From JBBCJR01 sp037190805 (GTDB lineage: Bacteria; Pseudomonadota; Alphaproteobacteria; Sphingomonadales; Sphingomonadaceae), in assembly GCA_037190805.1 (NCBI GenBank), contig JBBCJR010000020.1:1-64000 (forward strand): a stretch of DNA of 64,000 nt. Direction: 5' to 3'. The position numbers and the translations under genes were made by a program. The notes below the pieces were generated by a model. The model made no database searches and was not told the DNA's origin. It worked only from the letters and a program-made list of their open reading frames with translations. Below, piece by piece: positions 27,522-35,549 of the stretch. Each line of letters begins with the position of its first letter. Positions within the stretch are counted from its first letter, which is position 1.

Positions 27522-29822
27522 TTAAAATCCCTGCGAAAAACGGATGATGCCACCCGTGTCGGTCGGGGCGGTGGCGACATTGTCGGGCTGGTTGCGCCGA
27601 AAGAGACCAAAGCCGATCGCGCCACGGCTGAGCCGCAGATCATAAGCCGCTTCCAGCATGGTTTCACGGCCGCGCGGACTGAGGTCCAGCCGGCGGTCAG
27701 CGTAGGTGACGCCGCCGCTCGCATAATCATAGCCGGTCGGCAGGCTGAGGGTGAAGCCGCCAGAGACGACCCGCAGGGGCCGCGCGATCCTGAGGCCGAG
27801 GCGATCGCCTGGAATTAGCAGACCGTCCCGCTGTGCCTCCACCGCCATGGCGCGACTGACGATTTTGCCGCCGGCGACACGACCCTGGGTTTCGGCCCGT
27901 GTCCAACCTTGTCGCAGGGCGGCGTCGATCCGCCAGCCGTCGCCTGCGTCAAGGCCGAGGGCGATATCGGTCAGCCAGCTCCGCGCGCCGCCAGCGATGG
28001 CGGTGCCGAAGCGGGCGCCGAGCACGCTCGACTGCTCATGGAGCAGACCGGCTCCCGCAGAAATGCTGAGGGGCCCGAAGACGCGTTGCAGCGTGGCGCG
28101 GGTCAGATGATAAGCGGGTTCTCGCGTCGTGAACGGGTCGACTCCGGCCGTGGCGACGCTGCCCTTTTCAGCCGAGACGGTCAGGGCGAAACCGCCCAGC
28201 CGCTGACGCATGGCCAGCGCCAAACCGTGCCGTGCCTCAAATCCCAGTGTCGCAGCCGGAGCAGGGGCGATCTGAAAGGGCGTGCCGGTGCCGGCCAGGC
28301 GCTGGCCGAGCGCGGCGCCGTCGCGGGCATAGCCCATGGCGATGGCGGTATCCCGGCCAAGGCGGGCCTCGGCAAGGCCTGCCAATGGTCGGGTGCGGTC
28401 GCGGTCGGTGGCACTCGGGATCGCACCGAAGCGCACCCGTTCAAGCGGGAACGCGGCGTCGCGGCCCGGCGCCATCGTCACCGACATGGCCGCGTCGCCG
28501 ATGGCGAGGCCGGTGTGCGCGACGGCCCCCTGTACGGCCCGCAACAGGGGGCGGCTGTGGCCGGCACGCTGGACCGTGTGGCCGAGTTGGATCTGGTAGG
28601 CGCGGTCATAGCCGTCGAGGATCACTGTCTCGCCCAGCGCGCCGGCGAGGCCGGCATCGCCCATCGCGGGACTGAGAACACCGTTCGCGCTGAGCGATAT
28701 CGCCTCGCCCGATCCGGCGAGGGTCGTCGTGCCCTGCGGCGCGAAGGCGCGGGATAGGTCGAGGATACCGCGCCCGAACTGGGCGTCTGTACCAGTCGCC
28801 CCGGCGTCGCGGGCGGTGGAGAGCAGCAGATCGACCAGTTGGCGGCCGGTCAGGTTGGGAAAGGCCTGGGCGAGCAGCGCGACGGCGCCAGATACCAGGG
28901 GCGCCGCCATCGACGTGCCGCTCCAGCGGAAGAAAGCCCCTTCGTGATCGGGAGCCAGCACCTCATCGCCCATCGCGGACAAATAGACCTCGGCCCCGCT
29001 GCCGGCCCGGTTGCTGAACGTCGACATCTGGCCGCTGCTGTCGACCGAGCCGGCAATGATCGTCGATCCGCGGATGCCGCTGTCCATGGCCGTCAGCGCG
29101 AGGGCGGTGGGATCGGCGGCCGCGTCATTGCCCGCGGAGATGACCGTGACCAGACCCGCCGCCGCCGCCCGTGCGAGGGCGTCACGCGTCATCGTTGCAG
29201 TCTGGTCGCCGCCGAGGGAGATGTTGATCACCTTTGCGCGGGCGGCGATGGCGGCGTCGATGCCGGCAGCGATATGGGCGTGGCTGAACCGGCAATCCTC
29301 GTCGCCGGCGCAGCTGCCTGGCATATCGGTGCGCAGGATCAGCAGGCTGGCGTCGAAGGCGATGCCCATCATGCCACTGTCATTGCGCGCGCCGGCCAGA
29401 ACCGAGGCGACGGCCGTGCCGTGGCCATCCTGGTCCATGATCCCGCGGGATCCGGCGACATCGCGCGAACTGGCGAGAATGCGGCCGCTGAATTCCGCGC
29501 TCTGGCTATTGATGCCGGTGTCGATGATGGCGGCGGTGACGCCGTTCCCGGTTGCGCCGCGGGCATAGGCGACATTGGCCCTGGCGGCGGCGACGCCGTC
29601 GGAGCGGTTATATTCGTTGCTGAGAAAATCGTCCGGAGAGGACGGGCTGGTGGTCGTTGGTGGGGTCGTTACGGGTGGGGGTGTCGTGATCGGCGGCGCC
29701 GGCAGCGGCTGGACGCCACCGCTGCTACCACCACCACCACCACCGCACGCGGCGAGCAGCGCGAGCGGCGCCGTCAGGGCGACGGACCGCAGGGGCCAGG
29801 CCGAGAGGAGGCGGTATCCCAT
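27522..29822 (-). CDS. subtilisin-like (S8) autotransporter-type protease, 766 aa
   Basis: ATG 29,822 overlaps the DUF3422 stop (TGATG). A lipobox (LLAACGG) and a proline/threonine linker precede the S8 domain with Asp in AAIIDTGIN, His in DGHGTAVASV and Ser in GTSMAAP. The C-terminal 280 residues alternate strands and end in RFSQGF, like an outer-membrane beta-barrel. The protein probably displays or releases the protease at the cell surface. It is the last gene downstream of the Pel cluster. Confidence 0.85.
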   Translation of the reverse strand: MGYRLLSAWPLRSVALTAPLALLAACGGGGGGSSGGVQPLPAPPITTPPPVTTPPTTTSPSSPDDFLSNEYNRSDGVAAARANVAYARGATGNGVTAAIIDTGINSQSAEFSGRILASSRDVAGSRGIMDQDGHGTAVASVLAGARNDSGMMGIAFDASLLILRTDMPGSCAGDEDCRFSHAHIAAGIDAAIAARAKVINISLGGDQTATMTRDALARAAAAGLVTVISAGNDAAADPTALALTAMDSGIRGSTIIAGSVDSSGQMSTFSNRAGSGAEVYLSAMGDEVLAPDHEGAFFRWSGTSMAAPLVSGAVALLAQAFPNLTGRQLVDLLLSTARDAGATGTDAQFGRGILDLSRAFAPQGTTTLAGSGEAISLSANGVLSPAMGDAGLAGALGETVILDGYDRAYQIQLGHTVQRAGHSRPLLRAVQGAVAHTGLAIGDAAMSVTMAPGRDAAFPLERVRFGAIPSATDRDRTRPLAGLAEARLGRDTAIAMGYARDGAALGQRLAGTGTPFQIAPAPAATLGFEARHGLALAMRQRLGGFALTVSAEKGSVATAGVDPFTTREPAYHLTRATLQRVFGPLSISAGAGLLHEQSSVLGARFGTAIAGGARSWLTDIALGLDAGDGWRIDAALRQGWTRAETQGRVAGGKIVSRAMAVEAQRDGLLIPGDRLGLRIARPLRVVSGGFTLSLPTGYDYASGGVTYADRRLDLSPRGRETMLEAAYDLRLSRGAIGFGLFRRNQPDNVATAPTDTGGIIRFSQGF

Positions 29823-31123
29823 CAGCTGCTGCCGAACGGATGGCGGATCCGGCGCAGGGCCAGCCATACCAGCAGGACCACGGGTGGCACCAGTGCTCCG
29901 GTCATGATCTCGGTCGACAGGTCGGGCCACAAGCCGTGCAACGCCTTCACGCCATAGCCGATGAGGCCGATCAGATAATAGCTGATGGCCACGACCGACA
30001 ATCCCTCGACCGTCTGCTGGAGCCTGAGCTGCATGCCGGTGCGACGGTTCATCGAGGCCAGCAGGTCGCGATTCTGACGGGCAAGCGCGGTGTCGACGCG
30101 GGTGCGAAGCAGCGAGCTGGTCCAGGCCACCCGCTGCGACAGATCCTCCAGCCGATTCGAAAAGGACGCGCAGGTGCGTGTCGCGGGCGCCAGCCGCCGT
30201 TCGATGAAATCGGTCAGCGTCTGGTAGCCGCGCACACGTCCGATCCCCAGCCGTTCCAGCCGGTCGTGGCTGAGTTCGGCATAGGCGCGTGATGCGCTCA
30301 TCCGATAGCGGGTTTCCGCCATCAGCCGGGCGAGGGCGGCAGACAGCTCCGACAGTTCGGCAAGTAGATTGGCGTCGTCCGACACCGGTTCGGACACGGC
30401 GGCGGTCAGATGAGCGAGGCGGGCCTCCAGCTTCGTTACCTCGGGCGTCAGCCGTTGTGCGAGCGGCAGGCCGAGAAGCGCCAGGTTGCGATAATTGCCC
30501 AGTTCCTGGACGCGCTGGACGAGTTGCGCGGTCTCGCCGCCTTCGAGGCTGCGATCGGCGAGCAGCAGCCGGCCGAAACCGCCGGGATGCAGGCGGAAGT
30601 CCGACCATATCCGCGCCGTGCCGTCCGCGACGTCGCAGATCACCAGATCCTCGGCCGAAAACCAGGTGCTGAGCTGCTCCTCCGTCGGTTCCGGGGCGCC
30701 GCGGCCGAGGCAGCTGATCAGCGTCGCGCGGATGACGAGTCCAGGCAGCGCCCCCAGCCATCCGGATGGCAGCGCATCGAGCAGATCGGTCGTGAACGGA
30801 TCGTCGCCTTCACCGGGGCCGCCAATGAAGGTGTAGGTCGCCGCCTCGGTATGCCGTTCCCAGGTGAAGTCGATGCGCCCGAGGCGGAAACTGACATGGC
30901 GCTCGTCGCTGCCGATCTTGATGCCCACATCGGAGGCAAGCGCCCGGACGTGGGCCAGGCCGCGATCGCTGTCCCGTTCGCCCGACAGCATGACGATCTG
31001 CACGACCCTTGCCGGCGGCGTGAATCGCGGCAGCTTGCGGACATGCATTTCCTCGGACAGTGACGCGCGCAGCGGATGGCTGCGTTCGGCAAGCCGGGTC
31101 ACATCGTCCTTCGATCGCGCCAT
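29822..31123 (-). CDS. DUF3422 family membrane protein, 433 aa
   Basis: I chose ATG 31,123 behind a GGGGGGA site. The sequence matches DUF3422: HPLRASLSEEMHVR at the start, a beta-rich first half, then helices and two C-terminal membrane spans (VEGLSVVAISYYLIGLIGYGVKAL and TGALVPPVVLLVWLAL). The function of the family is unknown. It is 52 bases downstream of pelF on the same strand and coupled to the protease gene, so both may belong to the polysaccharide locus. Confidence 0.85.
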   Translation of the reverse strand: MARSKDDVTRLAERSHPLRASLSEEMHVRKLPRFTPPARVVQIVMLSGERDSDRGLAHVRALASDVGIKIGSDERHVSFRLGRIDFTWERHTEAATYTFIGGPGEGDDPFTTDLLDALPSGWLGALPGLVIRATLISCLGRGAPEPTEEQLSTWFSAEDLVICDVADGTARIWSDFRLHPGGFGRLLLADRSLEGGETAQLVQRVQELGNYRNLALLGLPLAQRLTPEVTKLEARLAHLTAAVSEPVSDDANLLAELSELSAALARLMAETRYRMSASRAYAELSHDRLERLGIGRVRGYQTLTDFIERRLAPATRTCASFSNRLEDLSQRVAWTSSLLRTRVDTALARQNRDLLASMNRRTGMQLRLQQTVEGLSVVAISYYLIGLIGYGVKALHGLWPDLSTEIMTGALVPPVVLLVWLALRRIRHPFGSS

Positions 31124-31174
31124 CAAATAGTCCCCCCGATATCATTCGCGCCGTGGCGCGTGCGCGGGCTATGG

Positions 31175-32659
31175 TCAAGCGGCTGCACGATCGGTCCTCG
31201 CGATCAGTCCGTGATAAACGTCGCGATAGGCGGCCGCCACCTGGTCGCGTTGATACTGGTCGGCGATGCGAGCCTTGAGCGCGGCCCCGGCGCGAACGCG
31301 GGCTGGTGCGTCGCCCAGCAGCGTCGTCATCGCCTTTACCGTGGAAACCGGATCGGCCAGCGGGGTGACGATACCGCCGGGGAGCTCGCCTGCGCCGGCC
31401 ATCCCCTCGATCAACTCTCGGCAGCAACCGATGTCGGGTGCGATCGCGGGGATGCCCGCCGCCCCCGCTTCAAGGATGGCGAACGGCTGCGCTTCGGACA
31501 GGCTGGTGAGGACGACGACGTCGACCTCGCCCAGCCGGGTGTCGATGTCGATGCGGCCTGTGAACTCGACCGCTTCATCGAGGCCAAGGGATCTTGCCAG
31601 GGCAACGCATTCGGTGGCGTAGGCGGGGTCCTCGTCCAATGGGCCGATGACCAGGAATCGCGCCTCCGGCAATGTCCGGCGGGTGAGGGCGGCGGCGCGG
31701 AGGAAGCCCTTGACGTCCTTGATCGGCACGACCCGCCCGATCAGGGCGGCGGTGGGTGGGCCGGGACGGCGGCGGATGCGACCGAAGCGTGCGACATCGA
31801 CGCCGTTGGGGATCACCCGCGCCCGCGCCAGCGACGCGCCCAGCTTTACCTGTGCCTCGGCATTGGCGGCATAAAGAGCGATGATCGGGTCCGAAGCTTC
31901 GTAGCAGGCGGTGGCATAGCCCGCGAAGGCATCCATCCACAGATCCTTGAGATCGCGGGTGCCGGTGGCCAGCGACAGGCCGGTGTCGACCTCCAGCGCC
32001 AGCCATCCCGCCATCATGATCTCGATCCGGCGTTCGACGAGATAGAGGCCGTGTTCCGTGAGCATCGTCGGGCGCGCCGTCTCGATATGGGCTCGCGCGG
32101 CCAGCAGCCCGGCATAGCCGGTGGAGACCGCATGATAGACCGAGGCGCGAGGCAGCGGCGCGGCCAGCACCGACAGCAATCCCCCGGCCAGTGTTCGCCA
32201 GGCCCAGAAGAAGTGGTTGAACGATGCCGCCGGCGCCATCTGGCCATATTGGGTAATGATCGTGTCGAACAGCGTCCGGGCGCCCAGCAGTCCGGCGGGG
32301 TCGATCGGACCGTCCAGCCGGTGGAGTATTCCGATCAGCCGACCCAGTGCCGCAATGCCGCCGCCTTGCCACAGGGACTGGAGTGCTTCCCCGATCGCAT
32401 GCGCCTCCGCCGCCGGCAGGGTCATGGCCCGGCGGCTGGGCGGTATGGCCAGCCCGATCTCCGTCATCCCGACGATATTGTCGGCAAGCGGCAGGCGATG
32501 GGGCAGGGGCTGATCGTCGGGCTTCAGCGCGACGATGTGGAAGGCCAGATGCGGCTGGGCGCGGACCAGGTCGAGCACCCAGGACGACACGCCGCCCGTG
32601 ACATAGGGGTAGGCACCCTCGACGATCAGGCAGATATCGGCATCGGGCGTGCGGATCAT
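31175..32659 (-). CDS. pelF: Pel polysaccharide glycosyltransferase PelF, 494 aa
   Basis: ATG 32,659 overlaps the pelE stop. The N-terminal signature DICLIVEGAYPYVTGGVSSWVLDLV is diagnostic of PelF. The C-terminal GT4 domain has VIPNGVDVARF, ALIGRVVPIKDVKGFLRA and the E-x7-E motif in SEAQPFAILEAGAAGIP. It polymerises the sugar chain from UDP-sugars in the cytoplasm, with PelD/E/G as membrane partners. Confidence 0.93.
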   Translation of the reverse strand: MIRTPDADICLIVEGAYPYVTGGVSSWVLDLVRAQPHLAFHIVALKPDDQPLPHRLPLADNIVGMTEIGLAIPPSRRAMTLPAAEAHAIGEALQSLWQGGGIAALGRLIGILHRLDGPIDPAGLLGARTLFDTIITQYGQMAPAASFNHFFWAWRTLAGGLLSVLAAPLPRASVYHAVSTGYAGLLAARAHIETARPTMLTEHGLYLVERRIEIMMAGWLALEVDTGLSLATGTRDLKDLWMDAFAGYATACYEASDPIIALYAANAEAQVKLGASLARARVIPNGVDVARFGRIRRRPGPPTAALIGRVVPIKDVKGFLRAAALTRRTLPEARFLVIGPLDEDPAYATECVALARSLGLDEAVEFTGRIDIDTRLGEVDVVVLTSLSEAQPFAILEAGAAGIPAIAPDIGCCRELIEGMAGAGELPGGIVTPLADPVSTVKAMTTLLGDAPARVRAGAALKARIADQYQRDQVAAAYRDVYHGLIARTDRAAA

Positions 32660-33603
32660 GTCGTCGCCCTCGACCAGAAATCGACCGCGCGGTTCACGGG
32701 AGCGGGTGGCGACCAGTCCTCCCCGGTTGTCCGCAGCCGGGTGGCGACGCTGTGCAGCCGGTCGAAATCCCTGAGCGCGTACAGGCATTCCAGATACCAG
32801 CCGGCGATATCGGGGGCGTCGCCTTCGGCAGCTCTCGCGGCCTCGAAATAGGCCAACGCCTCCGCATGTCGGCCCTGGCGATGGAGCGCGCGGCCAAGGC
32901 GTTTTATCGCCTCGCCCTCCTCGGGGCACAGAGCCAGCCATCCGCCGAGATAAACGATCGCGTCGGCTCGCGCCTCGGCCTCAGCGCCGGGATCGAGAAT
33001 GCCCGAATAGGCATAGTCGTCGAGATGCCGGGCGAGACGCGCCGTTGCGTCAATACTGTCGGGAGACGCGTGAAGCGCGGCTTCAAGATCGCGGCGGTGA
33101 TGATGGAAGCGGGCGCCGATATCGATGGCCGCCGCCGCCGCATGCGCCCGCACCGTCGGGTCCGGGGTCGTCAATGCGAGCTCCAAAGCTGGGGCAAGAG
33201 TGGGCTGAAAGTTATTGGAAAGTTTAGCGATCAGCTCATGTTTCGATCCATCGTCTCCAAAGCGGAGCACGTCGGCGAACGAGGCCAGAAATTCAGGTTC
33301 GACAACCATCGCGCGCCCATCGAGCACCCGATCGCCCGTGCGTCGTCCCCCGCTGGCGCTGCCAGGGCCGGTAAGCGTGGCGAGCCATCGGGCGACATCT
33401 TCGCTGTCGCGGGCGGGCCGCGCGCGAGCGATCAGCCAGGCTGCAAAGCCGGCAAGCGCACCAGCTGGCCCTGCGGCCATGGCCAGCATCGCCGTCAGCA
33501 GCAACGCGTCGCGTTGCGGGGAGGGAGGCATGCGGGTCAGTAGTATGACGAGGATGCCGGCGACGGCCGCTTCCCAAATCAGGATGAGGAGAAGGAGATT
33601 CAT
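32656..33603 (-). CDS. pelE: PelE-like membrane TPR protein, 315 aa
   Basis: Two N-terminal membrane spans (about 2-24 and 33-60) are followed by a helical repeat region with TPR-like pairs (EAIKRLGRALHRQGRHAEALAYFEAAR). Length and its location between pelD and pelF with four-base overlaps on both sides identify it as PelE, which joins the inner-membrane synthase complex. Confidence 0.8.
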   Translation of the reverse strand: MNLLLLILIWEAAVAGILVILLTRMPPSPQRDALLLTAMLAMAAGPAGALAGFAAWLIARARPARDSEDVARWLATLTGPGSASGGRRTGDRVLDGRAMVVEPEFLASFADVLRFGDDGSKHELIAKLSNNFQPTLAPALELALTTPDPTVRAHAAAAAIDIGARFHHHRRDLEAALHASPDSIDATARLARHLDDYAYSGILDPGAEAEARADAIVYLGGWLALCPEEGEAIKRLGRALHRQGRHAEALAYFEAARAAEGDAPDIAGWYLECLYALRDFDRLHSVATRLRTTGEDWSPPAPVNRAVDFWSRATT

Positions 33604-34616
33604 CCCGCAGCCTGCCGTGTCATCCGGGAATGGGATGCCTCGACCACAGGGGCGCCGCGACACTCAGGTCGCGGCAGCCGGTGTCGTTCGAGCAAAGCGC
33701 CGATCCACGTCGCCATCGTCTCGGCATTGGCGAGCATTAATCGGTTGAACTGGGCAAAAGGCAGCGCCTCGATCACGAGCACTGCGCGGACCCGTCCGTT
33801 GCTCGCCTGGATCGACCCGGCGACCAGGCCCGCATCGCCCAGCAATGCACGATCGGCCTCGCGTTCGGCAGTCAGCCAGCGTGGGTTGGCGATCAATGTG
33901 GCGGAGAGCGCGGGGCCGGGTGGCGGGGCGGTGGCGATCCCGCCGTCCGGTCGGACACGCCAGCGTATCACGGGCTGCAGGCCTCCCGCGACGACGCTGT
34001 AAAGGGTGAAGGCGTCGGCGCCGGTGACGCCCCGGATCAACTGTCCGACGGCCGGCCAGAAGATGGCGGGGTCGGGGTCGGCAAGCGACACGGCGTTGGC
34101 ATAGGCCGCCATGCGCGTGTCGGTGAGGCCGGCATGACTGTTCTGCAACTGGCGGTAATTGTCGCCCAGGTGCCGGATACGGCGGCTGAGGGCGTCGACT
34201 TCGCCGGTCAGCCGCTCGGCTCGATGCCGCGCGGCCGCGACGGCACGGCGACGGGCAAGGCTGATCTCGCCAATGGCCAGCGCGCCCAATCCCCACAGCA
34301 TTGGCGGCAGGGCAAGGGCGACCCCCTGGCGGAAATAGCTTTCGCCGGCAGCCAGCGCGGTCAGGGGGCCACTGAGATAGCACAGCGTCGCCAGGGCCGC
34401 GGCGAGCAAGCCCATGCCCGTCCCATAGAGGCTGGCGGCCAAGAGCACGGGAAGCCAGTAGGGCGACGGATTGATGCCCGCAAAGCGGGTGCCGCCGAGG
34501 ACGCCGATGTCGAGGGCGATCAGCAACGCGAACAGCGCTGCGACCTCGAGGGCAGCACGCAGTCCGGGGCGCGGCAGTGGACGCGCGGCGCGACGGTCGA
34601 CGAACGGTGCTGTCAT
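33600..34616 (-). CDS. pelD: PelD-like protein lacking the GGDEF-type domain, 338 aa
   Basis: Four membrane spans (about 22-130) lead through a short coiled coil (RAVAAARHRAERLTGEVDALS) into a GAF domain (about 165-310). Pseudomonas PelD is about 455 residues and continues into a degenerate GGDEF domain that binds c-di-GMP through RxxD. Here the protein ends after the GAF domain and I see no RxxD site in it. It starts 124 bases after the TPR gene ends, so a second promoter is possible. Confidence 0.8.
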   Translation of the reverse strand: MTAPFVDRRAARPLPRPGLRAALEVAALFALLIALDIGVLGGTRFAGINPSPYWLPVLLAASLYGTGMGLLAAALATLCYLSGPLTALAAGESYFRQGVALALPPMLWGLGALAIGEISLARRRAVAAARHRAERLTGEVDALSRRIRHLGDNYRQLQNSHAGLTDTRMAAYANAVSLADPDPAIFWPAVGQLIRGVTGADAFTLYSVVAGGLQPVIRWRVRPDGGIATAPPPGPALSATLIANPRWLTAEREADRALLGDAGLVAGSIQASNGRVRAVLVIEALPFAQFNRLMLANAETMATWIGALLERHRLPRPECRGAPVVEASHSRMTRQAAG

Positions 34617-34739
34617 CCGTGATCTCGGGCGAGCATCGGGAATGGGAAGCTCGACATAATCGGCAAGCGTCTCCGACGCTGACGGGACCGGATGGACGGG
34701 TAATGCCGAATAATGGTTAAGACTTCGAGCATAATGGCG

Positions 34740-35549
34740 CTATCGGCAACCTGCCCGGTCGGCGTTGGGCTGGGAGCCGGCCATGAAACAATCGACCAGC
34801 CGCTTTGCCGCCACCGGATCATGGTCCGCCATCTGGAGAGCCAGAAGGCTGGGCAGGGGAGCCAGCCGGTCCGGGGCCAGTCGTTGCCACCAGCGATAGG
34901 CAAGCTCCGCGCGCCCGGATTCGGCGAGCAGCGCGAACAGCAGGCTGGCGGCGTCAGGCGCCACAGCGTCGCTGGTGGCGCGCGGCAGCGCCTCCGTCAA
35001 CCGACGAAAGGCGGCGTCCGAGGCGCCTGATGCCGCCTCGATCTCGGCCAAGCGCAGGCTTTCGACAAGCAGGAGCGGCCGTGCTTTCGCAAGCCCTTCC
35101 AGGGCTTCCCGCTCGGCGCGGGTGTCGGCATTCAGATCCGCATCCCGCCACAGGGCGAGCCAGTCCTCGGGGCTGCGCGCCAGGCGGGCGATCGCCCGCC
35201 GCTCGGCCAGCAACGCGGAACGGGGGCCACGCACGGCAAGAATCTCGGCAGTCTTGCGGCGTGCGGTCAAGGCATCCGGGTGGCTTGCGGTGTAGCGGGT
35301 GAGCAGGACCAGCGCGCCCTCGGCGTCGCCCCGGCCAAGTCGTCCGTCCACCGCCGTCATCAGCAATCCTTCGTCGGCCGCGACATCGGCGCGGTTGCCG
35401 AGCAATCGCCCGACTGCGGCATAGTCGCCAGCGCTGAGCGCCGCCTGGGCCCGATCCAGCATGGCCGGGCGCAGGATGGCGGCGGCCGCCAGCGCGCCCA
35501 GTAGTGCCGCTCCGGCAGCCAGGACATGAATGCGACGGGCACGGGTCAC
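34740..35549 (-). CDS. TPR-like protein in pelB position, 269 aa
   Basis: GTG 35,549 overlaps the pelA stop. A single membrane span (residues 7-26) precedes helical repeats (ALSAGDYAAVGRLLGNRADVAADEGLL, GDAEGALVLLTRYTASHPD). PelB of Pseudomonas has an N-terminal span and many TPRs before an outer-membrane barrel; this protein could be the equivalent TPR part without the barrel. Homology to PelB is inferred from place and domain type only. Confidence 0.65.
   Translation of the reverse strand: MTRARRIHVLAAGAALLGALAAAAILRPAMLDRAQAALSAGDYAAVGRLLGNRADVAADEGLLMTAVDGRLGRGDAEGALVLLTRYTASHPDALTARRKTAEILAVRGPRSALLAERRAIARLARSPEDWLALWRDADLNADTRAEREALEGLAKARPLLLVESLRLAEIEAASGASDAAFRRLTEALPRATSDAVAPDAASLLFALLAESGRAELAYRWWQRLAPDRLAPLPSLLALQMADHDPVAAKRLVDCFMAGSQPNADRAGCR

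Noticed and set aside
29823..30761. Upstream extension of the subtilase frame to 1079 residues
   Set aside because: The extension overlaps the DUF3422 gene and is Arg/Pro-rich shadow. The lipoprotein signal after ATG 29,822 marks the true start.
31575..32372. 265-residue Arg-rich frame inside pelF
   Set aside because: Out-of-frame shadow of PelF; the pelF frame has all glycosyltransferase motifs.
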